43,321 nt of DNA from Fibrobacter sp. (GCA_024398935.1 JAKSIH010000024.1:1-43321); one strand, 5' to 3'. Positions 1 to 9,983 are shown, numbered from the stretch's first letter. Numbers and translations are program-made. The notes: generated by a model from the letters alone, not told the origin.

Positions 1-476
1 TCACCGAATTCGGCGACAAGAAGTTCCACGACATCTCCCGCGGTGACGTTGACTTTGAAAAGACGGTCGAAGAAAAGAAGGCTGAAGAAGCCAACAAGGG
101 TATCTTCAAGGGCCTCTGCGAAAATCTCCAGAAGGTTCTGGACGAAGACATCAAGGAAGTCCGCGTGTCTAGCCGCCTGAAGGATAGCCCCTGCTGCCTC
201 GTGACCAGCGACGACGCCATGAGCGCTCAGATGGAACGTATGATGAAGGCCATGGGCCAGGCCAACGTGCCTAAGTCCAAGCGCATTCTCGAAATCAACC
301 CCACGCACCCCATCTGCGAAATGCTGAAGGCTAAGGCAGAAGCCAAGGAAGATCTGGGTGATTGGCCCAAGGCTCTCTACGGTCAGGCTCTCCTTGCCGA
401 AGGCTCTCCGCTGCCTAACCCGGCAGAGTATGTCAGCGCGGTAACAAGGCTGCTCGGCCAAGCTGCTGGCAAATAA
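1..476 (+). CDS. htpG: HtpG (Hsp90) molecular chaperone, C-terminal part
   Basis: The gene is cut by the left edge; the frame is open from base 3 and ends at TAA 474-476, giving about 157 residues of the C-terminal dimerisation domain of bacterial Hsp90. Recognisable landmarks are SSRLKDSPCCLV, then MSAQMERMMKAMGQ, then ILEINPTHPI, in the order usual for HtpG. HtpG is a cytosolic ATP-dependent chaperone dimer; the ATPase domain lies outside the window. A strong intrinsic terminator follows at 677-702, after two short palindromic repeats. Family assignment is secure; nothing can be said of its promoter. Confidence 0.93.
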   Translation, partial: TEFGDKKFHDISRGDVDFEKTVEEKKAEEANKGIFKGLCENLQKVLDEDIKEVRVSSRLKDSPCCLVTSDDAMSAQMERMMKAMGQANVPKSKRILEINPTHPICEMLKAKAEAKEDLGDWPKALYGQALLAEGSPLPNPAEYVSAVTRLLGQAAGK

Positions 477-577
477 ACAGCGAACGGCCTCGCTCTCGCC
501 TTCGACGACTCAATAAGATGAGTCGCCTACGGCTCACGACCAAGTTGCTCACTGCCGCAGCAAAGTAACATCCCGAT
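477..577. other. hairpin-rich intergenic stretch after htpG
   Basis: No gene is seen. The stretch consists of short self-complementary blocks, for example GACTCA-ataaga-TGAGTC and GCC-TAC-GGC. It resembles the concatenated small hairpins inserted in the ssrA locus near 30.7 and 31.3 kb, with different base sequence. Function unknown. Confidence 0.4.
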
Positions 578-666
578 GTCATTCTGGAGGGCCGCAAGGC
601 CCGATAGAATCCAGCGCGGTCACACCTCGACATCATTCTGGAGGGCCGCAAGCCCGATAGAATCCA
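578..666. repeat. two copies of the GTCATTCTG...GAATCCA palindromic repeat
   Basis: Copy one (578-613) and copy two (631-666) share the outer motif TCATTCTGGA ... GATAGAATCCA around a GC hairpin. The first has GGGCC-GCAA-GGCCC. The second has lost one base, so its hairpin is GGGC-CGCAA-GCCC. Related copies lie at 5276-5316, 43081-43113 and inside the gene at 19767-21755. Confidence 0.8.
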
Positions 667-676
667 AAAGGCAATC

Positions 677-702
677 GCCCCGGATTAATTCCGGGGCTTT
701 TT
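677..702 (+). terminator. intrinsic terminator of htpG
   Basis: A perfect 8-bp stem GCCCCGGA/TCCGGGGC with loop TTAAT is followed directly by TTTTT. Confidence 0.85.
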
Positions 703-841
703 GCATGCTGGCGCAAGGAGCAATTATCCACCTGGACTTAAAACGGTGCTTTTTTTGAGAACATGCCAATGAAGTCCCTCGAAAAATGTTAAATTCTTTA
801 AATACTTCTGTTGTATGAATTTGACTGAAGGAAATCCTGTT

Positions 842-1969
842 TTGATTTTTTCTGCAAAAAAGATAATTGCGTATTCTGGCGCACTGCTTCTTGCTGCCTG
901 CGCTTCCTCTAACACCGGTGCTCCTGCAAATGGTCGGGATCATGCGGCTACCCGTGATCGAGCTAGCCGGTCCTACGACGAGTTGGACGAACAGTACTCA
1001 ACGACAAAGGACTCCGGGTCCATGTCCAAAGCTTCGACCGCGGAGGTGGAAAAGTCCAAGGCGGCCCTGAAGAAGTTCTCCTGCCCTGAAGGAGCTTATC
1101 TTCGTGGTGAAGCGTTTGACCAGTCCGAAGCGGCGGCTCTTCAGCTGGCTCAGAAGAACATTGCAAATCAGATTCACTCTTCGATTATTTCCATTTCGTC
1201 CCAGTATAAGTCCCAGGTGGAAGATGCTGCCGGCCGCGAACAGATCCAGTCAGGATTTGAGGTTACTTCCAAGGTTTTCTCCCAGCTGGAAAATGCTCAG
1301 GATGCCCGCAAGGTAGGGGCAGTGGAAGTGGGGGACAAGGTGGGTGTCGTTGCCTGCATGGCGGTGGAAGACGCTATGAAGCCTTTTAACCAGCAGTTTG
1401 CGAATCTTCAGGATTCCCTGACCTTGTTGTCCGAAACATTCAATGCGACGGATCATCCGATGAAAAAAATGGATGCTTATAGGACGGGGCGCGATGTTCA
1501 TAATCGTCTTGTTGCCGTAAGAAACGTGCTGGAAAGTTTCAAGTATCCGGTGGATGGTCTGGCGGAAAAGACTTATAATGAACTGAACGAAAACTTCCGC
1601 CAGTTTAAGTCCCACTATCATTTTTATTTCAACGGAAATCAGGGCGACGAGCTGGAACAGGCTCTGTTTGGACGGCTCTCCCAGAACTACAACCTGGTCT
1701 CGGGCGAGTGTAATGGCGGTGTTGTCCTTTCCGTGGAATCGAGCTCTGCAGAATGCAAGGACGGAAGTCTGGGAATGGTTTGTCAGATGTCCTTGACTTT
1801 AAAGGGGGCCTCCTGTGGTGGTGATACCTATTTCGTTCTGAGGACTCCGGTTAAGGGTGTCGGCCGCTATGGCAAGAATGACGCCATGGACCGTATTGTG
1901 CAGAATATTTCCAAGGGTGATTGGTTCAATGTCTGGGCGGATGAATTGAATAAGTGGAATGCCAAATGA
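842..1969 (+). CDS. LPP20-like outer-envelope lipoprotein
   Basis: Secreted lipoprotein of about 375 residues, role unknown. The N-terminus has a basic n-region, a hydrophobic stretch and a lipobox LAAC. A charged linker follows, then a region with alternating helices (EAAALQLAQKNIANQI; VGVVACMAVEDAMKPF) resembling LPP20-type lipoproteins. Start: TTG at 842 is preceded by GAAGGA with 9-nt spacing and gives a normal signal peptide. The in-frame ATG at 815 would add nine residues including a Glu and has no Shine-Dalgarno, though a TTAAAT -10-like box lies just upstream, so it could be a leaderless start. The stop overlaps the next start as ATGA, so the two are translationally coupled. Confidence 0.7.
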   Translation: MIFSAKKIIAYSGALLLAACASSNTGAPANGRDHAATRDRASRSYDELDEQYSTTKDSGSMSKASTAEVEKSKAALKKFSCPEGAYLRGEAFDQSEAAALQLAQKNIANQIHSSIISISSQYKSQVEDAAGREQIQSGFEVTSKVFSQLENAQDARKVGAVEVGDKVGVVACMAVEDAMKPFNQQFANLQDSLTLLSETFNATDHPMKKMDAYRTGRDVHNRLVAVRNVLESFKYPVDGLAEKTYNELNENFRQFKSHYHFYFNGNQGDELEQALFGRLSQNYNLVSGECNGGVVLSVESSSAECKDGSLGMVCQMSLTLKGASCGGDTYFVLRTPVKGVGRYGKNDAMDRIVQNISKGDWFNVWADELNKWNAK

Positions 1970-2517
1970 GAAAAATCCTTTGCTTATTGATCCTTTTATG
2001 CACTGTCTTTGTGCAGGCTAAATCAAGTTCCGGTAGGACCGAAGAACTTGTGAAGCCGGCTCCCATTACGGATTCCTTGCCCTGGTTTGCCATTCGAGAA
2101 ATCAATGATAGCAATTCTCCTTTTACAAGGACCTTTCTGGAAAAACTTGCAGGGACAGGGGAAAGAACTGCGCTAGTCTTCTTTGCGACCTGGTGTCAGC
2201 CTTGTCGGGAAGGGATAAAAATTCTTGCGAAAAACGAGAATGAACTGGCGGAACATCATGTTAATGTGGTCCTGGTCAATATCGGTGTGAAGGAAGTCGA
2301 GGAAAAGAAAATTCGTTCCTGGGTCAAGAATCTAGGGGCTGACTCCTTCAAGTTGGTTATTGATCCTTTTAAGGTCATGACGGAAGGATTCGGTCTTGTG
2401 GAAAAGTCTGGCGAAATTGCCCTGCCCAAGACTCTGGTCATTGATAGAAAGGCAAAACCTCTTTTCCTCTTGGGTCAGGAAGGTTCCGATTGGCCTCGGG
2501 TTCTCTGGGAAAAATAG
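1966..2517 (+). CDS. TlpA-like periplasmic thioredoxin-fold protein
   Basis: Protein of 183 residues with an N-terminal signal peptide (MRKILCLLILLC ... VQA) and a thioredoxin fold. The active site WCQPC gives Cys77 and Cys80, followed by the helix REGIKILAKN. The cis-Pro region is probably ALPKTLVID near the C-terminus. The family reduces or isomerises disulfides outside the cytoplasm, for example in cytochrome c maturation or oxidative protection; the actual partner is not visible. The ATG at 1966 overlaps the upstream stop (ATGA) and has AGTGGAA before it; the ATG at 1954 is less likely because it lies deep in the upstream gene. Co-expression with the lipoprotein suggests an envelope partner. 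Confidence 0.85.
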   Translation: MRKILCLLILLCTVFVQAKSSSGRTEELVKPAPITDSLPWFAIREINDSNSPFTRTFLEKLAGTGERTALVFFATWCQPCREGIKILAKNENELAEHHVNVVLVNIGVKEVEEKKIRSWVKNLGADSFKLVIDPFKVMTEGFGLVEKSGEIALPKTLVIDRKAKPLFLLGQEGSDWPRVLWEK

Positions 2518-2544
2518 GTTCATCTTTGAAGGTTCTTTGATTTT

Positions 2545-3096
2545 ATGTACTTAATTGTTGGTTTAGGCAATCCTGGAACACAGTATTCCAACACGCACCA
2601 TAACGCAGGCTTCATGGCTGTCGAAAAATTGGCTGCCAGTGACGATTGGAAATCGGAACATAAGGCTTTGACCCAGAAGGTCGTAATTGCGGGGCAGGAA
2701 TGCTTGCTTGCGAAACCTCAGACTTACATGAACCTGTCCGGGGAATCCGTGCAGGCTCTTATGACCTGGTACAAAATCAAACCGGAACAGATTCTGGTCT
2801 TTAGCGATGACATTAATTTGGATGTAGGTCGTATTCGTTGCCGTGCCAATGGTAGTCATGGCGGCCAGAACGGTCTTCGAAACATCATAGAAAAAATCGG
2901 CGACAAGTTCCCACGCATTCGTTTTGGGGTAGGGAAGTGCCCTCCTAAGTTTGACCTTTCCAACTGGGTGCTGGCCAAGTTCCCGCCTGAAGACCGCCCC
3001 GTTTTTGACGAGGCTCTTGAAAAGGTGAAACCCTTGGTGGAATGTTACTTCAAGTTCGGTATCGAAAAGTGTATGGAACGCTATAACGGGAAATAG
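2545..3096 (+). CDS. pth: peptidyl-tRNA hydrolase
   Basis: Bacterial Pth of 183 residues, the usual length. It hydrolyses peptidyl-tRNA released from stalled ribosomes to recycle tRNA. The family start VGLGNPG is followed by NTHHNAGF, with the catalytic His at residue 19, then KPQTYMNLSG and the segment around FSDDINLDVGRIR, SHGGQNGLR and FPRIRFGVG. The gene lies 27 bp after the thioredoxin gene on the same strand and probably shares its transcript. It is convergent with the DUF456 gene, only 22 bp away, with no clear terminator between them. Confidence 0.97.
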   Translation: MYLIVGLGNPGTQYSNTHHNAGFMAVEKLAASDDWKSEHKALTQKVVIAGQECLLAKPQTYMNLSGESVQALMTWYKIKPEQILVFSDDINLDVGRIRCRANGSHGGQNGLRNIIEKIGDKFPRIRFGVGKCPPKFDLSNWVLAKFPPEDRPVFDEALEKVKPLVECYFKFGIEKCMERYNGK

Positions 3097-3118
3097 CCGC
3101 CGGTTTATCGGACCGTTG

Positions 3119-3607
3119 CTAGAAGATTAGTTCTAGAATTATCGTGAAGATGACCGTGACGGCGTAGATCAGTTTTAGGCCTGTGCCGCATAGGAATCCG
3201 GTGAAGGCGCCCAGTGCCGAACGTAGGGATACTTTAAAGTCCTTGCTTTTAATTAGTTCGCCGACGAACGCGCCTATGAATGGCCATAGGATTACTCCCA
3301 GGATTCCCTGGGGGCCAAGGGGAAGTCCGATAAAGGAGATGAAAAGTCCCACATTGCATCCCCATACGCCGGCCTTGCTACCGCCAAATTTCTTTGTGGC
3401 AAGGGAGGGGATGATATAGTCCAGAACGGTGAGGGCGATTGCGATTACCGCCATGACGATGAGCAGCACGTTGCTGAAATCCGTTGCGGGGTAGAAGCTC
3501 AGGAGCAAAAGTGCGAGCCAACTGAAGGGTGGGCCTGGTAAGGCGGGGATTATTGCTCCGGCGAATCCTAGGAGAGCCATTAAAATGGAAAGGACGATAT
3601 AGATCAT
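3119..3607 (-). CDS. DUF456 family membrane protein
   Basis: Integral membrane protein of about 162 residues with five or so hydrophobic segments. The first hairpin carries IIPALPGPP, and a Gly-rich segment reads WPFIGAFVGELI, both typical of DUF456, whose function is not established. Start: the ATG at 3607 fits best. A TTG two codons earlier (3613) is possible. There is no Shine-Dalgarno, but TACATT (3623-3618 on this strand) lies 10 nt upstream of the ATG, so a leaderless mRNA is likely. Confidence 0.8.
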   Translation of the reverse strand: MIYIVLSILMALLGFAGAIIPALPGPPFSWLALLLLSFYPATDFSNVLLIVMAVIAIALTVLDYIIPSLATKKFGGSKAGVWGCNVGLFISFIGLPLGPQGILGVILWPFIGAFVGELIKSKDFKVSLRSALGAFTGFLCGTGLKLIYAVTVIFTIILELIF

Positions 3608-3720
3608 ATTCAATGCAAATGTACAAAACTAGCCCTTGATTAGCCATCATAAAGGTGCGTTTTTGCCTTTGTAATGTCCGAATCTGGTGACTTCCTAAAA
3701 AAATGGAATCAAAAATTTTC

Positions 3721-3726
3721 TATATT
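3721..3726 (+). promoter_or_regulatory. -10 box TATATT of guaB
   Basis: TATATT followed by TGC, 30 bp upstream of the guaB ATG. The same TATATTTGC string is seen upstream of the DUF4321 start. No convincing -35 box is seen. GAGG lies 8 bp before the ATG, so this transcript has a short normal leader. Confidence 0.5.
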
Positions 3727-3746
3727 TGCTTTGCAAAATAGAATGA

Positions 3747-5213
<1,467 letters not shown>

Positions 5214-5275
5214 TCGCTTAGGTTGCCGCGGGGCTTTATCGCTCGCGGACTCTGAATGGAGGTTTCGCCCTCTGT

Positions 5276-5316
5276 GTCATCCTGAGCAAGCCGCTAAGCG
5301 GTTTGTCGAAGGATCT
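5276..5316. repeat. palindromic intergenic repeat, GTCATCCTGAGC...GAAGGATC type
   Basis: Outer arms GTCATCCTGAGC and GTCGAAGGATC flank a CCGC-TAA-GCGG hairpin. Same design as the copies at 578-666 and 43081-43113. Confidence 0.75.
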
Positions 5317-5322
5317 GGCTAA

Positions 5323-5361
5323 AAATCCTGTTGCAGTTCAGTGCTGCAGCGGGATTTTTTT
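5323..5361 (+). terminator. intrinsic terminator after guaB
   Basis: A 14-bp stem (two G-T pairs) beginning AAATCCTG and closing CGGGATTT, with a 7-nt loop, runs into a T tract. Confidence 0.8.
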
Positions 5362-5446
5362 ATGACTACATGAGACATTGGTTGAAAATTTATTTTGTTC
5401 ATAACAAATATCTTTTATTATATTCAGAATAAGGTAAGAGGTTGGA

Positions 5447-7159
5447 ATGAAAAGAATTTCTTTATTTGCAGTTTTGGCTGGCTTGGCTTTTGGGCTGAGT
5501 GCTTGTGGCGACGATAACAGCAGTGCATCGCCTGTTGTTCCTGATGATGGCGAAAGCGGCGCTGTTGTCGTTGATGAACTTTCTAGTTCGTTTGATGTAT
5601 CTAGCTCGTCGGAGGGGGTGCTGCCGGGAAGTTCTGCTAATGAACCTGCATATAGTTCTGCTGGCGAAACTGTCGATAGTTCCGCTGTGTCCAGCAGCTC
5701 CGCAGAAACTCCTGTCGTAAATGTTCCCGCGGAATCCAGCGGCAGTGAGGAGGTTTCTTCAAGTTCCATGATTCCCGGAGATACTACGGCGAAGGTTACT
5801 TATTCCCTCAAGCCATTCAAGGGCCCGCTGCCTAATCCCCACAAAGGCTTTACTCTCCTTACCGAAGGTGCCTGGAATTTTGTTCCAGAGTTTAGATTCG
5901 GGCCCGATAAGAATGGTGCCTGGAACTTGATTACTTACGGCTCCGGTTACCAGCGCTGGGATAAGCTGAATCCGGCTAAAGGTGTTTACGACTGGTCCGA
6001 GCTGGAAGATTTGCTGAACGTACTTCAGGAACATGGCTTGGGCTACGCATTGCGTGTGTTCCCTTATTCTCCTTCATACATCGCGAATAATGAAACTCCC
6101 TCAAGCAAATACGACTGGACTCCGGAATGGGTTTACAAAGAAGGCGCCCAGAAGGACTATGCCATCTTTCAGGATAACGGCGTTCTTGCCCAGGTTCCCA
6201 GATGGGACGATCCAATCTATCTGAAGGCTGCCAAGGATTTTGCAACGGCTTTGGCGGCGAAGTACGATGGCGACCCGCGCCTGGAGTATATCGATGTGCG
6301 AACCTTCGGGGAATGGGGCGAATGGCATGTTTCCCACTTGGATGGTAGCGACATGCCGTCCTTGAAGGTTCAGAAAGAATTGCTGGATCATTACGCCTCC
6401 GTATTCAAGAAGACTTTGCTTGCCTTGCCTTCTGATGGCTATGGTGAAATTTATACCTACGCCTTGAGCCTTGGAATTACCAAGCGCGATGACGGCTTTA
6501 TCGGAATTCCAGGAACTGCAGATTCCCTGGTGCGCGCTTACGAGGCGGGACTCCCCACCATTGCAGAAAATATTGGCAGCTACGAAAGAATGCTGACCTT
6601 TGACAACAAGAGTTACATGAGGTGGACTCCGGAGCGCTGGGTGCACGAAATTACCACGGCGCATCTGACCTACTATGTGCTGGAACAGGAAAGTGATTGC
6701 GGCTTTCGGATTTACAACGAGCATAAGGACTTGGCTGATTCCATGACTCATGTGATTGGCTACAACTTTATGGTGCAGCAGGCAGAATTGCTGACCGTGA
6801 CTGGCAACATGGAAACTGTGAACACCTTGAACATCACCGTAAAGAATACAGGTATTGCGCCCTGCTTCTTCGATATCTACATGGTGGCGGAATTCGTGGA
6901 TGGTTCCGGCGCAGTTTTGGAACAGCTGGGTAAAACAGTTGCCGTTCCGAAGGGAACCTTCAAGGATGAAATGGTGAAGGAATTTTCCTTCGCAAGTTCT
7001 GTGCCCGCAAGGCAGACCAACGTAGCGGTGTTGCCGGGCGTTTCTGTGGCTCTTTCTATCTACGAAAGCGAAGATGCTTTCAAGAACGGAAAGAATCCCA
7101 CCGTGCGATTCGATAACGACGGCCTTCAGGCAAATAACAAGCTGCTGCTGAAACCGTAA
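5447..7159 (+). CDS. DUF4832-type lipoprotein, copy 1 (putative carbohydrate-active)
   Basis: Lipoprotein of 570 residues with lipobox LSAC. A Ser-rich spacer covers about residues 25-105. The large domain resembles DUF4874/DUF4832 proteins, which have a TIM-barrel-like part: NPHKGF, RWDKLNPAKGVYDW, and FGEWGEWH with candidate acidic residues. A C-terminal beta-sandwich contains NITVKNTGIAPCFFDIYMV. DUF4832 proteins often sit among polysaccharide-utilisation genes, but no activity is established. The start has AAGAGG upstream. It is followed 74 bp later by a paralogue; the last 300 bp of the two genes are nearly identical. Confidence 0.75.
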   Translation: MKRISLFAVLAGLAFGLSACGDDNSSASPVVPDDGESGAVVVDELSSSFDVSSSSEGVLPGSSANEPAYSSAGETVDSSAVSSSSAETPVVNVPAESSGSEEVSSSSMIPGDTTAKVTYSLKPFKGPLPNPHKGFTLLTEGAWNFVPEFRFGPDKNGAWNLITYGSGYQRWDKLNPAKGVYDWSELEDLLNVLQEHGLGYALRVFPYSPSYIANNETPSSKYDWTPEWVYKEGAQKDYAIFQDNGVLAQVPRWDDPIYLKAAKDFATALAAKYDGDPRLEYIDVRTFGEWGEWHVSHLDGSDMPSLKVQKELLDHYASVFKKTLLALPSDGYGEIYTYALSLGITKRDDGFIGIPGTADSLVRAYEAGLPTIAENIGSYERMLTFDNKSYMRWTPERWVHEITTAHLTYYVLEQESDCGFRIYNEHKDLADSMTHVIGYNFMVQQAELLTVTGNMETVNTLNITVKNTGIAPCFFDIYMVAEFVDGSGAVLEQLGKTVAVPKGTFKDEMVKEFSFASSVPARQTNVAVLPGVSVALSIYESEDAFKNGKNPTVRFDNDGLQANNKLLLKP

Positions 7160-7233
7160 ATTTGGAGCGTTGTTTGCTTTCTAAAATAAACTGCGGATCG
7201 TTTGAAACAGGCTTGTGCGGATTTGAGGTTAGA

Positions 7234-8862
7234 ATGAAAAGAGTTTCCTTATTTGGAATCGCTGCTGTGTTGTCCCTAGGGCTAGGAGCCTGTGGCGATG
7301 ATAACGGTAGTTCTTCGCTAAGTGAATTTGATGTTAGTTCTTCATCGCCAAATGTTTCCGTTGATGGCGAAAATAGTGGAACTTTGATGGATGAACTTTC
7401 TAGTTCATTTGATGTTTCAAGTTCATCGGAAACTTTTTTGCTGGACAGTGCCGCGGCTTCGGTGTGGGATACAACAAAGATTACTTATACACTCAAGCCT
7501 TTCAAGGGTCCGCTGGCTAATCCCCACAAGGGTTTTACCGTGCCTACAGGCGGCACTTGGACTTTTGTTCCTGAATTTGAATATGGTCCCTACGGATCCT
7601 TGAACAACCGCGCCTGGGACCTGGTTTCGTATGGCTCCGGTTACCAGCAATGGAACAAGCTGAATCCTGAGAAGGGTGTTTACGACTGGACCGAACTGGA
7701 CAAGTTGCTGGATGCCTGTGAAAAGAATGGACTTGGTTACGCCTTGCGCGTTCTGCCTTATACGCCGTCTCCCATTAACGGAAACGATACGCCAACTGAA
7801 AAGTATGACTGGACTCCGCAATGGGTTTATGATTCGGGCGCCAAGAAGGTGACTGCGACATTGCAGGGCAAGGGATACCGCGCCCAGGTTCCTGTCTGGG
7901 ACGATCCGGTTTACTTGCAGGCCGCCAAGGATTTTGGAACTGCGTTAGCTGCGAAATATGATGGCGACCCCCGCATTGAGTATATCGATGTCCGCTCCTT
8001 CGGCGAGTGGGGCGAATGGCATGCTTCTCATTTGGACGGAAGCGAAATGCCTTCTGCAGAAATTGAGATGGACATGCTGGACCATTACGCTTCTGTATTC
8101 AAGAAGACCTTGCTGGTGTTACCTTCCAGTGGAGCCGGGGAAGTTTATACCCATGCCTTGAATATAGGCATCGCCAAGCGTGATGACGGCTTTATTGGAA
8201 TTCCTGGCAGGCCCGATTCACTGGTACGTGCGTATGAGGCTGGACTCCCGACCATTGCTGAAAACATTGCTGGCTACAAGACCATGCTGAACTACACCGA
8301 TGTTATTCCTGGCGGCTACCTGAAGTGGACTCCGGACCGTTGGGTTTCTGCCATCAAGACGGCACACCTGACTTATTACGTTCTGGACCAGGATAGCGAT
8401 GACGGCTACGAATTCTACAAGGACAATAAGGCGTTGGCTGATTCCATGACCCATGTGATCGGATACAATTTTACGGTTACAAAGGCTGAACTGTTAACTA
8501 TTGCTGGCGATAAGGAAACTGAAAACATCCTGAATATTACGGTGAAAAATTCCGGTGTGGCACCCTGCTTCTTTGACATCTACATGGTTGCGGAATTCGT
8601 GGATGGTTCCGGCACGGTTTTGGAACAGCTGGGTAAGACGGTTACCGTTCCGAAGGGAACTTTCAAGGATGAAATGGTGAAGGAATTTTCCTTCGCAAGT
8701 TCTGTGCCCGCAAGGCAGACAAACGTAGCGGCGCTGCCGGGCGTTTCTGTGGCACTTTCCATCTACGAAAGCGAAGAGGCTTTCAAGAACGGAAAGAATC
8801 CTACGGTGCGATTCGATAATGACGGACTTCAGGCCAATAATAAGCTGTTGCTGAAACCGTAG
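7234..8862 (+). CDS. DUF4832-type lipoprotein, copy 2
   Basis: Tandem paralogue of the preceding gene, about 542 residues, with lipobox LGAC and a shorter Ser-rich linker. The same landmarks are present: NPHKGF, KLNPEKGVYDW, FGEWGEWH and the C-terminal SGVAPCFFDIYMV sandwich. The ATG at 7234 is chosen because GAGGTTAGA precedes it and the signal peptide starts there; the longer frame from 7162 would put 24 hydrophilic residues first. The N-terminal and barrel parts have diverged moderately from copy 1, while the 3' 300 bp differ at only a few per cent of sites. Its stop codon touches the stop of the convergent downstream gene. Confidence 0.75.
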   Translation: MKRVSLFGIAAVLSLGLGACGDDNGSSSLSEFDVSSSSPNVSVDGENSGTLMDELSSSFDVSSSSETFLLDSAAASVWDTTKITYTLKPFKGPLANPHKGFTVPTGGTWTFVPEFEYGPYGSLNNRAWDLVSYGSGYQQWNKLNPEKGVYDWTELDKLLDACEKNGLGYALRVLPYTPSPINGNDTPTEKYDWTPQWVYDSGAKKVTATLQGKGYRAQVPVWDDPVYLQAAKDFGTALAAKYDGDPRIEYIDVRSFGEWGEWHASHLDGSEMPSAEIEMDMLDHYASVFKKTLLVLPSSGAGEVYTHALNIGIAKRDDGFIGIPGRPDSLVRAYEAGLPTIAENIAGYKTMLNYTDVIPGGYLKWTPDRWVSAIKTAHLTYYVLDQDSDDGYEFYKDNKALADSMTHVIGYNFTVTKAELLTIAGDKETENILNITVKNSGVAPCFFDIYMVAEFVDGSGTVLEQLGKTVTVPKGTFKDEMVKEFSFASSVPARQTNVAALPGVSVALSIYESEEAFKNGKNPTVRFDNDGLQANNKLLLKP

Positions 8863-9246
8863 CTACCCGTTCCGCAATTTTCGCATGGCGTTACTGGCCA
8901 TTTCGTGAACTTGTTGCTGCTGAGGGTACTTGTGGTAAGGGAGAATCTTCATGTCCACAAGGTCCTTTTTTTCAAAGTTCATTATGTACTGGACGTTGGA
9001 CAGAAAGACAATTGGATGCCCGGCGAATTTTTCTAAGGCGTGATTCATGGCTGCAAAAATCATCTTGAATTCTGTAGTATTGAATTCGGCGCAGGTATAG
9101 GTATCTACCGTGGTTGCGTTTGAACAGTCCTTTGAATCGGTTTCAAGCTGTTGCGCAATGTAGGCTCCGCCGCCGGCCCGTTCCTTGTGTCCGTAATCGC
9201 AGCTGCCGCCTACCCAGATGTAGAGAAAGTCTTTCTCGAATTTCAT
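8863..9246 (-). CDS. RNase H-like protein with altered active site
   Basis: Small protein of 127 residues. The order of elements recalls RNase HI: a first strand YIWVGGSCDYG followed by GGGAYI, a helix TTEFKMIFAAMNHALEKF, then IVFLSNVQYIMN. In active RNase HI the equivalents are the Asp of DGSC, a Glu in the helix and the Asp of SDSQYV. Here the Glu is present, the first Asp is replaced (VGGSC) and the third is Asn (SNVQY). It may therefore bind nucleic acid without cleaving, or be an unrelated look-alike. Start: ATG 9246 has no Shine-Dalgarno but TACATT lies 7 nt upstream. The stop directly abuts the stop of the DUF4832 copy 2 gene. Confidence 0.55.
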   Translation of the reverse strand: MKFEKDFLYIWVGGSCDYGHKERAGGGAYIAQQLETDSKDCSNATTVDTYTCAEFNTTEFKMIFAAMNHALEKFAGHPIVFLSNVQYIMNFEKKDLVDMKILPYHKYPQQQQVHEMASNAMRKLRNG

Positions 9247-9306
9247 GTAGGCAAATGTAGTCTTTTATTGCTAGATTTGGAATAGCAATACATTTTGGAG
9301 GTTAGA

Positions 9307-9966
9307 ATGCTTAAGACAATTATTTCTGTAATTGTAATTTCCTTGTTGTTCTGGGGCTGCGCTGCTCCCACTTATTTCAAGGATTCTTCCTGGACCGAAC
9401 AACCAACAAGCGTGAAGGTTGTGTATGTGGATCCGACGATTAGTAATCCAAAACAATTGACAGATGGCTTGCCTGAATATAAGGATGATCTCGGCAAGTG
9501 GTTTGAAAATGTTGTAAGTGAAAAGATAAATGAGGAGTCCAGAAAAAAAGTCAAGACATCCATAGAAAAGGTGGATGCAAGTGCTTTGTCCGTTCAGGTT
9601 GTAAAACTGGGGGAAAAGGATTTTGAAGCACCCGCTTATACGAATATGGATGGTGCCGATGTTTATCTTGTGCTGAGCAATATCTGGTTTGGAAGTGAAT
9701 CGGAGGAATATATGACGGTTCAGGGGAACCAGGCTTCTGAGGCCATGCAGACTACTCCATATAGTGGCGTCTCTGCGTATAATTTCTTTAAGGCTAAAGC
9801 CAGGTATGCATTCTATGATGCAAAGACCGGGAAGATTCTTGCCTATGGTGTAAAGGAAGGTAAGGCTTCACTGAGGTCGATTGACGTAACCGGTAGCGAC
9901 TGGGATTATGCCACTCGCGGCTTGATTGGAGATATTGTCGCCTTCACCCCAGTGGTTCAGTGGTAA
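9307..9966 (+). CDS. small lipoprotein of unknown function
   Basis: About 219 residues: a signal peptide and lipobox FWGC, then a soluble domain with alternating beta strands (DVYLVLSNIWFG; FFKAKARYAFYDAKTGKIL). This recalls the many lipoproteins of unknown function in envelope assembly, but no family is recognised. The ATG at 9307 is chosen because GGAGGTTAGA precedes it; a start at 9295 would place that Shine-Dalgarno inside the gene. It is convergent with the HAD phosphatase gene. Confidence 0.65.
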   Translation: MLKTIISVIVISLLFWGCAAPTYFKDSSWTEQPTSVKVVYVDPTISNPKQLTDGLPEYKDDLGKWFENVVSEKINEESRKKVKTSIEKVDASALSVQVVKLGEKDFEAPAYTNMDGADVYLVLSNIWFGSESEEYMTVQGNQASEAMQTTPYSGVSAYNFFKAKARYAFYDAKTGKILAYGVKEGKASLRSIDVTGSDWDYATRGLIGDIVAFTPVVQW

Positions 9967-9983
9967 GAAATAATCTGGAATGT

